From assembly GCA_030149285.1 (NCBI GenBank), contig JASBRU010000001.1, positions 1-41,186 of the forward strand: a stretch of 41,186 bases of DNA. Direction: 5' to 3'. Shown piece by piece: positions 26,094-34,752 of the stretch (the stretch's first letter is position 1; every line of letters begins with the position of its first letter). This DNA is from Flavobacteriales bacterium (GTDB lineage: Bacteria; Bacteroidota; Bacteroidia; Flavobacteriales; JASBRU01). The notes beneath the pieces were generated by a model. It was not told the origin of the DNA. It did not search any database and was given only the letters and a program-made list of their open reading frames with translations. The position numbers were made by a program, and so were the translations under genes.

Positions 26094-27516
26094 ATCAAAG
26101 CTAAAGTATATAAGTTTTGTGCTTGTCATTTTGGCTTTTTCCGCATGTAAAACACCGGATATAGTTGAAAGAGAGCCACAAACCAATTTTCCTGAAACAT
26201 ATAATGAAACAACAGATACAGTAAACTCTGCAAATATTAAGTGGAGTGATTATTTTACTGATCCACATTTGAATGCCTTGATAGATACAGCACTTCAAAA
26301 TAATCAAGAATTAAAAATCACACTTCAGGAGATAGAAATGGCACGTAATGAAGTTAGTGCTAAAAAGGGGGAGTATTTACCTTTTGTAGGCGCCAGAGCG
26401 GGTGCTGATGTAGATAAACCGGGACGATATACAAGTAAAGGCTCTAGTGAAGCTACTACTGATATAAAGCCCGGTACAGCAACACCCGACCCCTTACAGA
26501 ATTATGTAATAGATATCTATGCTACTTGGGAGCTGGATATATGGCATAAACTTCGGAATTCAAAAAAAGCAGCTCTAAAGCGCTATTTGGGCTCTGTAGA
26601 GGGTAAAAACTTTATGGTAACCAATTTGGTAGCAGAAATTGCCAATTCATACTATGAGTTATTGGCTTTGGATAATCAGTTGGAGATTGTAAACAAAAAT
26701 ATAGAGATTCAAAGTAATGCTCTAGAAATTGTACGTCTGCAAAAGCAAGCCACTAAAGTAAATGAGTTGGCAGTCCGTAAATTTGAAGCTGAAGTATTTA
26801 GTACTCGTAGTTTAAAGTATGATATACTGCAAAAAATTATGGAAACTGAAAACAGGATTAACTTTTTAGTAGGTAGATACCCTCAGCATATTGAGAGAGA
26901 CCAACAAGCTTTTAGCAATTTAGTTCCGAGTACTGTTACTGCCGGTATTCCTTCACAATTATTACAGAATCGCCCAGATATTAGGCAAGCAGAGTTAGAG
27001 TTAGTTGCTGCAAAACTAGATGTTAAGGCGGCTAGAGCCAATTTTTATCCTTCATTTAGTCTTTCAGCTGATGTGGGTTTTCAGGCATTCAATCCTGCAT
27101 ATATAATCACTACACCACAGTCTCTGATATATTCTTTGGGTGGTGAGCTTACAGCGCCATTATTAAATAGAAGAGCTATAAAAGCTACTTACTATAATGC
27201 AAATGCCAAACAGATACAAGCTGTTTATAATTACGAGCGTTCTGTACTAAATGCATATGTAGAAGTAGTAAATCAGCTTTCTAATATTGATAATTTAGAG
27301 AGTAGTTATGATTTAAAATCAAAAGAGGTTAATGCACTTACAGAAGCCATTAATATTTCTATCAATTTATTTAAGTCTGCACGAGCAGATTATATGGAAG
27401 TATTACTTACGCAACGTGATGCACTAGAATCTAAGTTTGAGTTAGTTGAAACTAAAAAGCGTCAGATGAATGCCATGGTAAATATGTACAAGGCATTAGG
27501 TGGTGGTTGGAATTAA
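26083..27516 (+). CDS. Outer membrane efflux channel, NodT/OprM-type lipoprotein
   Basis: A TolC-superfamily outer membrane factor. The ATG at 26083 (MINKSKLKY) gives a lipoprotein signal ending ILAFSAC; it overlaps the pump gene by 11 bp. The 477-residue protein shows the two-fold helical repeat of the family: WSDYFTDPHLNALIDTALQNNQELKITLQEIEMARNEV and, later, LLQNRPDIRQAELELVAAKLDVKAARANFYPSFSLSADVGF. The sequences YATWELDIWHKLRN and GGELTAPLLNRRAIKA are typical of NodT-like members. It completes the tripartite system with the adaptor and the pump. A hairpin terminator follows 17 bp after the stop. Confidence 0.93.
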   Translation: MINKSKLKYISFVLVILAFSACKTPDIVEREPQTNFPETYNETTDTVNSANIKWSDYFTDPHLNALIDTALQNNQELKITLQEIEMARNEVSAKKGEYLPFVGARAGADVDKPGRYTSKGSSEATTDIKPGTATPDPLQNYVIDIYATWELDIWHKLRNSKKAALKRYLGSVEGKNFMVTNLVAEIANSYYELLALDNQLEIVNKNIEIQSNALEIVRLQKQATKVNELAVRKFEAEVFSTRSLKYDILQKIMETENRINFLVGRYPQHIERDQQAFSNLVPSTVTAGIPSQLLQNRPDIRQAELELVAAKLDVKAARANFYPSFSLSADVGFQAFNPAYIITTPQSLIYSLGGELTAPLLNRRAIKATYYNANAKQIQAVYNYERSVLNAYVEVVNQLSNIDNLESSYDLKSKEVNALTEAINISINLFKSARADYMEVLLTQRDALESKFELVETKKRQMNAMVNMYKALGGGWN

Positions 27517-27533
27517 TATGTTGTAGTTTGGTT

Positions 27534-27577
27534 TGAGGACTAACCTATATTCTTCTTTAAATATAGATTGGTCCTCA
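27534..27577 (+). terminator. Hairpin terminator of the efflux operon
   Basis: The arms 27534-27551 and 27560-27577 pair over 18 bp, with two G-U pairs, around an 8-nt loop. They are followed by a T tract (cttttttag, ~27581-27589). It lies 17 bp after the channel gene stop. Confidence 0.8.
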
Positions 27578-27613
27578 TTACTTTTTTAGACTAATTGTGG
27601 CGTAATGAATACT

Positions 27614-27699
27614 AATAAAAAAAGCCCGTAAAATCGAGCTTTAAAAGGGAAAGTTGTGAACGCGACAGGATTCGAACCTGTGACCGTCTGCTTAGAAGG
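27614..27699. repeat. Right copy of 86-bp direct repeat (att-like)
   Basis: The partner of 21085-21170. It holds the tRNA-Arg terminator (27621-27642, one mismatch, T-rich on the minus strand side) and the 3' half of the intact tRNA-Arg gene up to the anticodon loop. Confidence 0.88.
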
Positions 27700-27730
27700 C
27701 AGATGCTCTATCCAGCTGAGCTACGCGTCC
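27657..27730 (-). tRNA. tRNA-Arg(UCU)
   Basis: Folds as a cloverleaf on the minus strand: acceptor GGACGCG/CGCGTTC with one G-U pair, D arm GCTCAGCTGGATAGAGC, anticodon loop CTTCTAA (anticodon TCT), T arm ACAGG-TTCGAAT-CCTGT, discriminator A, CCA not encoded. It is the last gene of a Ser-Pro-Arg tRNA cluster and serves as the integration site of the adjacent insert. Confidence 0.96.
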
Positions 27731-27762
27731 TTCAGGTTCAATATTAGTCCGGTAAAAATAAG

Positions 27763-27837
27763 TCGGGGTGGCAGGATTCGAACCTGCGACCTCCTGCTCC
27801 CAAAGCAGGCGCGATGACCGGGCTACGCTACACCCCG
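27763..27837 (-). tRNA. tRNA-Pro(UGG)
   Basis: Minus-strand cloverleaf with acceptor CGGGGTG/CACCCCG, discriminator A, anticodon loop TTTGGGA (anticodon TGG) and T arm GCAGG-TTCGAAT-CCTGC. CCA is not encoded. It is the middle gene of the three-tRNA cluster. Confidence 0.96.
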
Positions 27838-27858
27838 AACTAGTCTTGTAATATTCTG

Positions 27859-27946
<88 letters not shown>

Positions 27947-27984
27947 AGTGCGATTCAATATGTCGTTAGAACGTTTAAGGGCGG

Positions 27985-28016
27985 CAAATTTAAGTAAGTA
28001 ACTTTGGTTTGCCAAA
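27985..28016 (-). promoter_or_regulatory. Promoter of the Ser-Pro-Arg tRNA cluster
   Basis: On the minus strand a TTTGG -33 element (28016 to 28012) lies 20 nt before TAAATTTG (27992 to 27985), a match to the Bacteroidota TTG-N19-21-TAnnTTTG promoter. Transcription would start about 35 nt before tRNA-Ser. It also supports assigning the window to Bacteroidota. Confidence 0.7.
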
Positions 28017-28090
28017 CTTTTTAAGCGCAATGTTTAATAAAACTTAACATTAAACCTATTAGCACTTAATTTTCAATTGTATAGCTTATT

Positions 28091-30148
28091 CTATTCTGGG
28101 TATTCAATTCGTAAATGATGAATATTAATTAGCTTTTTAATAAACATCTTCTTTATTAATGTGATGTCACGCATCGTAATATCAGCATTTATAAACTGTT
28201 TTTCTTCTATTTGAGAGTTGATAATATTCTCTACCAGCGTTCCTATCTTTTCTGCATTCGGGTCTTTTAAACTCCTAGAAGCTGCCTCTACAGAATCTGC
28301 CATCATCAATACAGCTGTTTCCTTAGAAAAAGGTTTAGGACCGGGATAACTAAAGGCCTCCTTATCTACAATTTCATCCGGAAAGTTTTTCATGTACTGA
28401 CGGTAAAAATAGTGTACCGTACTTGTGCCGTGATGCGTGCGAATAAAATCTATAACCCTATCCGGTAAATTATTCTTTTTAGCAATATCTATTCCACGTT
28501 TTACATGATTAATGATAATCTGGGCACTCTCTTCAAAAGAAAGCTCATCATGTGGGTTTAAACCGGTAGTTTGGTTTTCTATAAAGTATAATGGTGTTTC
28601 CATTTTACCAATATCATGGTACAATGCCCCTGTTCTCACCAATAAAGCATTACCCCCTATTTCTGCAACTGCAGTCTCAGCTAAATTGGCCACTTGTAAT
28701 GAATGCTGGAATGTTCCGGGTGCCTTCTCCCCTAACTCTCTTAAAAGCTTATTATTTGTATCCGAAAGCTCTAGTAAAGACACATCCGATACTAAGCCAA
28801 AGGTTTTTTCGAAGGCATAAATAAGTGGATATGCAAATAAAGTAAGCACCCCACTACCGGCAAACAACAAAAAGTTTTGAGGCTCTAGCTCTGTAAACGA
28901 GCCTTGCTGAATAATGGCTATTCCGAAATAGGCAATGAAATAAGTAAATACAATTTTAGCTACAGATATAAATAGGTGTGAACGCTTATACAAGTCTACA
29001 ACCGTAATAATAGAAACGATACCTGCCATTAACTGTAAAAAGAAAAACTCAAACGCATTGGGCACCAAAAAGCTTACAATGGTTATGGTAATTAAGTGTA
29101 CAAATAAGGCCAATCGGGTATCAAAAAAGGCCCTGAGCACTAAAGGAAGTATAGCAAAAGGGGCTATATATAAATACTCCGGGTTTAGTTTTTGTACAAA
29201 GCTTGCTAGTACAACTATCAATACAATGTTTACAAGTATAAATAAGGTTTGAGAGTTCCCTTCTAATACCAAAGGTCTGTATTGTTGAATAAACAAGAAC
29301 AATATCAATAGGTTTAAGCCCACCAATACTATTTGTCCAAACAATATCCAATTGTAGTTAGAATCACTCCATTGTTGTTCTTCATACTTCGCTCTTAAGG
29401 ATACTAGTTTTTGATACCTAAAATCATCTATAATATCACCTTTAGAGATAATTCCTTCGCCTTGTCTTACCATCCCCTTGTTAGGAGATATATCTTCTAA
29501 GGCTTGCTCTAAATTTTTACTGGTTTTAGCTTCATCGTAAATTACGTTAAAAGCCAATTTGCTTTTTAATTCTTTTACTAGTCCACCTATAAAGGATTCG
29601 TTATCAAAATCCTTAGCCCAAAAATCTATGTATTTAGCCGCAAGTGGTATGGTAAATAAGTCATCAAATTCTACTGCCTCTACGGTAGTACCTTTGGCAA
29701 CTAATATGTATGCACTCTTATCTACACTATTACCTACAGAGCTAACTACACCTCTATTATAAATTTCTTTGAGTAACTCCTCTACCTCGGCACTTACATT
29801 GGCTTTTTTTATACTGTCAACATTGGCAAAAACAGAGTCTGTTTGAATATACTGTTTAAGCTCTGTATTAACTTTGCCATACACTTCATCATTAAAAATA
29901 TAAAAGGCCTCGGCGTTTTGTCTTACTTGTTGTTCTTCAGAATCGAGCTCTTTTTTAGATTTTTTAATGGCATAATCAAACGGAGAAATGAGATCCTCAT
30001 GCTGCCATGGTTTGTTTTTATCAAACTCAAATTTAAACTTCCCACCGGTTGGGAACAAAGCCACTATCAATGCTAAAGCTGTAGCAAATAAAAAAGCCTT
30101 GTATAGGATAGCATGGTTATGCCTAACGAACTCTAAAAACTTTTTCAT
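28091..30148 (-). CDS. 7TM-HD phosphohydrolase, PgpH-like c-di-AMP phosphodiesterase
   Basis: A 685-residue membrane protein with the PgpH layout: N-terminal membrane anchor (~15-33), extracytoplasmic 7TMR-HDED domain (~45-260, with the EEQQVRQNAEAFY and SPNKGMVRQGEGIISKGDIID elements), seven membrane helices (~265-450), and a cytoplasmic HD domain with H482, the H511-D512-I-G-K motif, H547 or so, and H572/H573. In Listeria PgpH this enzyme degrades cyclic di-AMP. It is divergent from the thiolase gene and stands alone. Nucleotide specificity is inferred from the family. Confidence 0.9.
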   Translation of the reverse strand: MKKFLEFVRHNHAILYKAFLFATALALIVALFPTGGKFKFEFDKNKPWQHEDLISPFDYAIKKSKKELDSEEQQVRQNAEAFYIFNDEVYGKVNTELKQYIQTDSVFANVDSIKKANVSAEVEELLKEIYNRGVVSSVGNSVDKSAYILVAKGTTVEAVEFDDLFTIPLAAKYIDFWAKDFDNESFIGGLVKELKSKLAFNVIYDEAKTSKNLEQALEDISPNKGMVRQGEGIISKGDIIDDFRYQKLVSLRAKYEEQQWSDSNYNWILFGQIVLVGLNLLILFLFIQQYRPLVLEGNSQTLFILVNIVLIVVLASFVQKLNPEYLYIAPFAILPLVLRAFFDTRLALFVHLITITIVSFLVPNAFEFFFLQLMAGIVSIITVVDLYKRSHLFISVAKIVFTYFIAYFGIAIIQQGSFTELEPQNFLLFAGSGVLTLFAYPLIYAFEKTFGLVSDVSLLELSDTNNKLLRELGEKAPGTFQHSLQVANLAETAVAEIGGNALLVRTGALYHDIGKMETPLYFIENQTTGLNPHDELSFEESAQIIINHVKRGIDIAKKNNLPDRVIDFIRTHHGTSTVHYFYRQYMKNFPDEIVDKEAFSYPGPKPFSKETAVLMMADSVEAASRSLKDPNAEKIGTLVENIINSQIEEKQFINADITMRDITLIKKMFIKKLINIHHLRIEYPE

Positions 30149-30214
30149 CTAATAAATGTTGTAGTGCTCAAATGTAAGGATTAAACTAGCGTTTACAAAT
30201 TCGGCTAATTTAAT

Positions 30215-30222
30215 TACCTTCG
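30215..30222 (+). promoter_or_regulatory. Possible -7 box of the thiolase gene
   Basis: TACCTTCG is one base from TAnnTTTG and lies 45 bp before the ATG at 30267. No clear -33 element is evident. Confidence 0.35.
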
Positions 30223-30266
30223 CAGGCGTTAAAAAGAGCGTAAATTCTTATTCAAAATCATATAAT

Positions 30267-31442
30267 ATGAAAGAAGTAGTAATTGTTTCGGCTGTCAGAA
30301 CTCCAATGGGCAGTTTTCTTGGAACATTATCAAACATTCCGGCAACAAAATTAGGTGCAACTGCTATTAAAGGTGCACTAGACAAAATAAACTTAGACCC
30401 TGCTCTTGTACAAGAAGTATTTATGGGCAATGTAATGTCTGCCAACTTAGGACAAGCTCCAGCCCGTCAGGCAGCAATATTTGCAGGTTTAAGTAACGAG
30501 GTACCTTGTACTACAGTAAATAAAGTGTGTGCTTCGGGTATGAAATCTATTATGTTAGCTGCACAAAGTATTAAAGCAGGCGATAACGATGTAGTTGTAG
30601 CCGGTGGTATGGAAAACATGTCATTAGTTCCTCATTACATGAATATTCGTAGTGGGCACAAATTTGGCGATACCAAAATGATTGATGGTATGGCTAAAGA
30701 TGGTTTACACGATGTATATAACGATTTTGCAATGGGTAACTGTGGTGATATTTGTGCTACAGAAATGAATTTCTCTCGCGAAGATCAAGATGCTTTTGCT
30801 TTACAGTCTTATGATAGAAGCGCAAAAGCATGGTCTGAAGGTAAATTTAATGACGAAATTGTACCTGTAGCCGTTCCTCAACGTAAGGGAGACCCTATTA
30901 TGTTTGCTGAGGATGAAGAATACAAAAACGTAATTAGAGAAAAAGTACCTATGTTACGCCCGGCTTTCCGTAAAGATGGTACTGTAACTGCTGCAAATGC
31001 ATCTACACTAAATGATGGCGCAGCAGCATTGGTATTAATGAGTAAAGAAAAAGCAGACGAACTAGGCTTAACTCCATTAGCATATGTTCGTGGTTTTGCA
31101 GATGCTGCACATGAGCCTGAGTGGTTTACTACAGCACCGGCTAAAGCAGTGCCTAAAGCAATTGCAAAAGCAGGTATCTCTATAAAAGATGTAGATTACT
31201 TTGAGCTAAACGAAGCATTCTCTGTAGTAGGTTTAGCAAACATCAAATTATTAGATATTGATGCTGAAAAAACAAACGTAAATGGTGGTGCTGTATCATT
31301 AGGTCACCCACTAGGTTGTTCTGGTGCGCGTATTGTTGTTACCTTAATCAACGTATTAAACCAAAACAATGGTAAGTACGGTGCTGCGGGTATTTGCAAC
31401 GGTGGTGGCGGTGCCTCGGCAATAGTTATAGAAAAAGCATAA
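30267..31442 (+). CDS. Acetyl-CoA C-acetyltransferase (thiolase II)
   Basis: Condenses two acetyl-CoA to acetoacetyl-CoA, or the reverse. The 391-residue protein has the full thiolase catalytic set: nucleophile C88 in NKVCASGMK, H347 in GGAVSLGHPLGCSGAR, and C377 in GICNGGGGASA. Length and the MNIRSGHKFGD segment suit the biosynthetic/AtoB-PhaA class rather than the longer fatty acid oxidation thiolases. It starts at an ATG, is monocistronic, and is closed by a strong terminator. It could feed the mevalonate route used by the HMG-CoA reductase at 17885, but HMG-CoA synthase is not in the window. Confidence 0.94.
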   Translation: MKEVVIVSAVRTPMGSFLGTLSNIPATKLGATAIKGALDKINLDPALVQEVFMGNVMSANLGQAPARQAAIFAGLSNEVPCTTVNKVCASGMKSIMLAAQSIKAGDNDVVVAGGMENMSLVPHYMNIRSGHKFGDTKMIDGMAKDGLHDVYNDFAMGNCGDICATEMNFSREDQDAFALQSYDRSAKAWSEGKFNDEIVPVAVPQRKGDPIMFAEDEEYKNVIREKVPMLRPAFRKDGTVTAANASTLNDGAAALVLMSKEKADELGLTPLAYVRGFADAAHEPEWFTTAPAKAVPKAIAKAGISIKDVDYFELNEAFSVVGLANIKLLDIDAEKTNVNGGAVSLGHPLGCSGARIVVTLINVLNQNNGKYGAAGICNGGGGASAIVIEKA

Positions 31443-31446
31443 TTTT

Positions 31447-31473
31447 AAGCCCGATTTTATCGGGCTTTTTTTA
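31447..31473 (+). terminator. Terminator of the thiolase gene
   Basis: Perfect 9-bp stem aagcccgat-ttt-atcgggctt (31447-31467) followed by a T run, starting 5 bp after the stop codon. Confidence 0.9.
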
Positions 31474-31487
31474 TTTCTTTGCTTTAA

Positions 31488-32264
31488 ATGATATACGGCA
31501 TCTGTAATTTAGGGATAGTTCCTATGCGTCTGGAAAAAGAAGACGCTAGCGAAATGATTAACCAAGTACTTTTTGGTGAAGTATTTAAGGTTATTGATCA
31601 GCAAAAAAAGTGGAGTAAAATTCGCTTAGCGCATGATGGTTATGAAGGTTGGATTGATAACAAACAATACACCGAGATTACAGAAGAAGACTACAAGGCA
31701 AATGCTAAAAACCCACCCGTTGTTAATGCCGATTTACTGGAAGTATTAAGCAATACTGAAGACAGTAGCCTCATTCCTATTCCTCTTGGTGCTACCTTAA
31801 CCAATTATACAGATAATAAGTGCACTGTAAACGGGCAGTCGTTTCAGTTTCAAGGTTTATTTGCTACAGGTAAAAAAGATAAAGCCAATATTGTAAATAC
31901 AGCTTATATGTATTTAAATGCCCCTTACTTATGGGGAGGTCGTACTCCTTTTGGTATAGACTGTTCCGGCTTTACACAAATGGTATACCGGTTAAATGGA
32001 GTTTCTTTAAAAAGAGATGCCTACCAACAGGCTGAGCAAGGAGAGACACTAAGTTTTATAGAAGAAGCTGTACCCGGCGATTTAGCCTTTTTTGATAATG
32101 CAGAAGGTAAAATTATTCATGTTGGTATAATCCTAGAAAACAACCGCATTATTCATGCGCATGGTAAAGTGCGTATAGATATGCTAGACCAACAAGGTAT
32201 TTTTAATGTAGATACTCGGCTACACAGTCATAAACTACGCTTAATAAAGCATTTGAAGGTTTAA
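31488..32264 (+). CDS. NlpC/P60 peptidase with SH3-like N-terminus
   Basis: A 258-residue peptidoglycan peptidase-like protein. Residues ~1-65 form a bacterial SH3-type domain (IVPMRLEKEDASEMINQVLFGE... GYEGWIDNKQY), with a second SH3-like part to ~130. The C-terminal NlpC/P60 domain has the triad C159 (GIDCSGF), H211 (IIHVGIIL) and H223 (RIIHAHG). This double-SH3 arrangement resembles the YkfC-type gamma-D-glutamyl-diamino acid endopeptidases, which cleave wall muropeptides. No signal peptide is visible, so recycling of imported muropeptides in the cytoplasm is more likely than wall hydrolysis outside. Confidence 0.9.
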   Translation: MIYGICNLGIVPMRLEKEDASEMINQVLFGEVFKVIDQQKKWSKIRLAHDGYEGWIDNKQYTEITEEDYKANAKNPPVVNADLLEVLSNTEDSSLIPIPLGATLTNYTDNKCTVNGQSFQFQGLFATGKKDKANIVNTAYMYLNAPYLWGGRTPFGIDCSGFTQMVYRLNGVSLKRDAYQQAEQGETLSFIEEAVPGDLAFFDNAEGKIIHVGIILENNRIIHAHGKVRIDMLDQQGIFNVDTRLHSHKLRLIKHLKV

Positions 32265-32355
32265 TTAACATAGCCTTCTTCACAACCTATTTTTCTATCA
32301 ATTTATTTAGTGTACTATTTCAATAAATTTACGTTGATATAGTATACCTAGTTTT

Positions 32356-32946
32356 ATGCTTTCTAGAAAAAAAATACTTGTGTTGATTGGCTGTATTGTG
32401 CTTCTTGGGTTTACATATGCCAGCCGACATCATCATAAGTCAATATTACAACAAGTAAGTGCAGGCTCCCCTATTGATAGTTTAAATGGAGTAATTGTAT
32501 ACTACAATGGTAGTATTGGTAACGTAAGTGGCAGAAATGTAACTAAAGATGGCTACAACTTAGGGCTAAAACACCAGTGTGTAGAGTTTGTAAAGCGTTA
32601 CTACTACGAGCATTTAAACCATAAAATGCCAAACTCTTACGGACATGCAAAGGATTTTTTTAATTCAGCAATAGCTGATGGCAAAACTAACCCAGACAGA
32701 GGATTGATTCAGTATGCAAATAATAGTAGCAGTAAACCAAAAGTGAATGATTTAGTAGTTTTTGATGGTAATCCCTTTAATAAGTATGGACATGTAGCTA
32801 TCATCAGCAAGGTAAATACAAGTTCTGTAGAAATTATTCAGCAAAATGTTGGAATGAGCTCTAGAGCAACTATAGACTTAAAAAACAAAAATGGTAAGTG
32901 GCGGTTAGAAAGGTCTGATATTTTAGGTTGGTTAAGAAAAAAGTAG
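32356..32946 (+). CDS. CHAP-domain amidase/peptidase
   Basis: A 196-residue exported or anchored protein. An N-terminal hydrophobic segment (KILVLIGCIVLLGFTYA) is followed by a CHAP domain with the catalytic C75 in HQCVEFVKRYYYEH and H146 in KYGHVAIIS; VEIIQQNVG supplies the third conserved position. CHAP domains hydrolyse peptidoglycan cross-links or glutathionylspermidine-type amides. It is 91 bp after the NlpC/P60 gene on the same strand, so two different cysteine-peptidase folds with wall-type activity sit side by side. Confidence 0.88.
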   Translation: MLSRKKILVLIGCIVLLGFTYASRHHHKSILQQVSAGSPIDSLNGVIVYYNGSIGNVSGRNVTKDGYNLGLKHQCVEFVKRYYYEHLNHKMPNSYGHAKDFFNSAIADGKTNPDRGLIQYANNSSSKPKVNDLVVFDGNPFNKYGHVAIISKVNTSSVEIIQQNVGMSSRATIDLKNKNGKWRLERSDILGWLRKK

Positions 32947-32993
32947 ACAAATAATAGAATTTCATATATTACCCTCATAAGTAATTGATAATC

Positions 32994-33431
32994 ATGAGCA
33001 CAGAAGCCTTAAAATTTTACGATATAGAAGATACAGATAATAGTGTTGAGATTCCTTTATTTAATGTTGGTGTTTCGGCAGGGTATCCATCACAAGTATA
33101 CTCTATCAACGGAGACTCTATCAACATTAACAAAGAATTGGTAGTTAATAAAAGCTCTACATTTTGTGTGCGAGTTAATGGGCAATCTATGATTAATGCA
33201 GGTATAGATAATGGCGATTTGATGGTGGTGGATAAATCTTTACACGCAGATGATAACAGTATTATACTTGCTGTTATTGATGGTGAATACACCGTAAAAC
33301 GTTTAAAAAGAAACAACGGTAAGTTATACCTGCAGCCGGAAAATGATGACTTCTCTCCTATTTTAATTACCGAGCATATGGATTTTAGAATTTGGGGCGT
33401 TGTTACAGGTGTGATTAAGAAGTTTATATAA
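32994..33431 (+). CDS. UmuD-like S24 self-cleaving protease without UmuC partner
   Basis: A 145-residue peptidase S24 protein. The ATG at 32994 is preferred over an in-frame TTG three codons upstream. The cleavage site A29-G30 (VGVSAGYPS), catalytic S65 (GQSMINAGI) and K102 (YTVKRLKR) are all shifted by exactly five residues from E. coli UmuD (C24-G25, S60, K97), so the protein looks functional. There is no helix-turn-helix domain, ruling out LexA. UmuD is normally followed by umuC (DNA polymerase V); here the next gene, 5 bp away, is a membrane protein. Its partner must be elsewhere or it has another role in damage tolerance. Confidence 0.88.
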   Translation: MSTEALKFYDIEDTDNSVEIPLFNVGVSAGYPSQVYSINGDSININKELVVNKSSTFCVRVNGQSMINAGIDNGDLMVVDKSLHADDNSIILAVIDGEYTVKRLKRNNGKLYLQPENDDFSPILITEHMDFRIWGVVTGVIKKFI

Positions 33432-33436
33432 CTGAT

Positions 33437-34684
33437 ATGAATAAGTGGGTAAACCTTATACTCATTTGCACCATTGCCTTTTTCAGCATTTACAGCTATC
33501 AGAATAATACTTACACCACTGCTGACTCTAAAGAATATATTGCCAAAGCCAGACAGCTGGGTATCGATAACCCCACTCCAGTTGATCTAAACGATAAACA
33601 AGCTGTAAGAAACATAAGCAAAAGACCCTTTGCTTACCCCTACTTTTTAAGGCTGTTTAAGCTAGATATCATAACTATACTTATTGCGCAAGCCCTACTC
33701 TGCTATTTATTGCTTAAAGATATTTATAAAACTACTTATCATAAAGTTGCAGATAAGAGAAGGTTTATTATTTTATTTCTGATTTTCAGCTTGTTGTCAG
33801 TAAATCTATTTATCTACACTGGCAAAGTTATGTCTGAGTTATTACTTGCTGTTTTACTCTGGTATTCTTTTAAACAGATAGAAAAGCAAAGTTTTTTCTC
33901 TAAAGCACTATTTACAATCCTATTTACCTTACTAGCTTTTACAAAGCCCGTTTTCTTCCTATTTCCAATATACTTTGCTCTTATTGTATTTATTAGCAAG
34001 TACAGAAAAGCAAAATGGATGTATATAGCTTCTGTAATAGCTTTATTGTTTTATATAAGCCATATACAAACCAACTACTCTAAAACTGGTGTAAAAGAGT
34101 TCTCTAGTATCCAAAGTGTAAACCTCTTAGGTTATAACTATAAGTACTGGGAGGCTAACAAAACATCTACTGAGGCAGCTGAGCTAAAGGTTGATAGTGT
34201 AATTGACTACACAAAAAGCATGAGCTACCCTGATGAAGTGAACAATTGGAATAGACATGCAAAAGAAGAGATTTTAAATGCTCCTATGAGTTATGGTCTA
34301 TTTCACCTGAAAGGCTCTTTTAGAGGCATTGTAGACCCCGGTAGATATGACTTTGCACAAACGTTTAGCCTTCAACAAAACGGAGATAGCTTTTTAGCAG
34401 CTAGTAGTGATGGTAAATTGATGCAAACTATTAAAAAAATTGGGTTCCCTTTAGTTATTATACTAGGTATATTATTAGTTTTTAATGGACTAAGATTTGT
34501 CCTTGCAATTGATTATTTCAGACTGAACTATAAAAAATTAAGAATGCAGGACATTTATGCGCTTGCTGCTTTAAGCTATGTCATTTTATTATCAGGCCCA
34601 TTAAATGCTTCGCGTTTTATGATGCCCTTAGCACCCTTCTTACTTTACTACTCATTGTTACGAATAAATAAAAGAAGCCTCTGA
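33437..34684 (+). CDS. GT-C-like polytopic membrane protein
   Basis: A 415-residue membrane protein with about nine to eleven helices and the look of a GT-C-fold glycosyltransferase (ArnT/PMT-like). An acidic motif TADSKEYIAKAR follows the first helix, where GT-C enzymes hold the catalytic Asp, and the C-terminal helix pair is SRFMMPLAPFLLYYSLL, as in the RFxxPxxP-type end of this fold. Such enzymes transfer sugars from polyprenyl-phosphate donors at the outer face. The family is not certain. It begins 5 bp after the UmuD-like gene and ends in a hairpin that includes its stop codon. Confidence 0.6.
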   Translation: MNKWVNLILICTIAFFSIYSYQNNTYTTADSKEYIAKARQLGIDNPTPVDLNDKQAVRNISKRPFAYPYFLRLFKLDIITILIAQALLCYLLLKDIYKTTYHKVADKRRFIILFLIFSLLSVNLFIYTGKVMSELLLAVLLWYSFKQIEKQSFFSKALFTILFTLLAFTKPVFFLFPIYFALIVFISKYRKAKWMYIASVIALLFYISHIQTNYSKTGVKEFSSIQSVNLLGYNYKYWEANKTSTEAAELKVDSVIDYTKSMSYPDEVNNWNRHAKEEILNAPMSYGLFHLKGSFRGIVDPGRYDFAQTFSLQQNGDSFLAASSDGKLMQTIKKIGFPLVIILGILLVFNGLRFVLAIDYFRLNYKKLRMQDIYALAALSYVILLSGPLNASRFMMPLAPFLLYYSLLRINKRSL

Positions 34685-34696
34685 TTTCTCAGAGGC
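34677..34696 (+). terminator. Hairpin at the end of the GT-C-like gene
   Basis: Perfect 8-bp stem gcctctga-tttc-tcagaggc spanning the TGA stop. Only a weak T-rich stretch follows, so termination may be incomplete. Confidence 0.55.
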
Positions 34697-34752
34697 CCTT
34701 TGCTTCCTATATAGAAAAACCGAAACTATATTTGGAAGTAACATACAGCCAC

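Larger units (their letters stand above)
21171..27699. mobile_element. ~6.5 kb insertion at tRNA-Arg carrying an RND efflux operon
   Basis: The segment lies between the two direct repeats (21085-21170 and 27614-27699), unit length 6529 bp. The geometry is the usual one for tyrosine-recombinase islands: the intact tRNA at one end, a 3' tRNA fragment at the other, and crossover at the anticodon loop. Cargo is one small secreted protein gene and a three-gene RND efflux operon. No integrase, excisionase or mobilisation gene is visible, so it is either a decayed element or one moved in trans. Base composition does not differ obviously from the host, which fits a donor of similar type. Confidence 0.72.
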
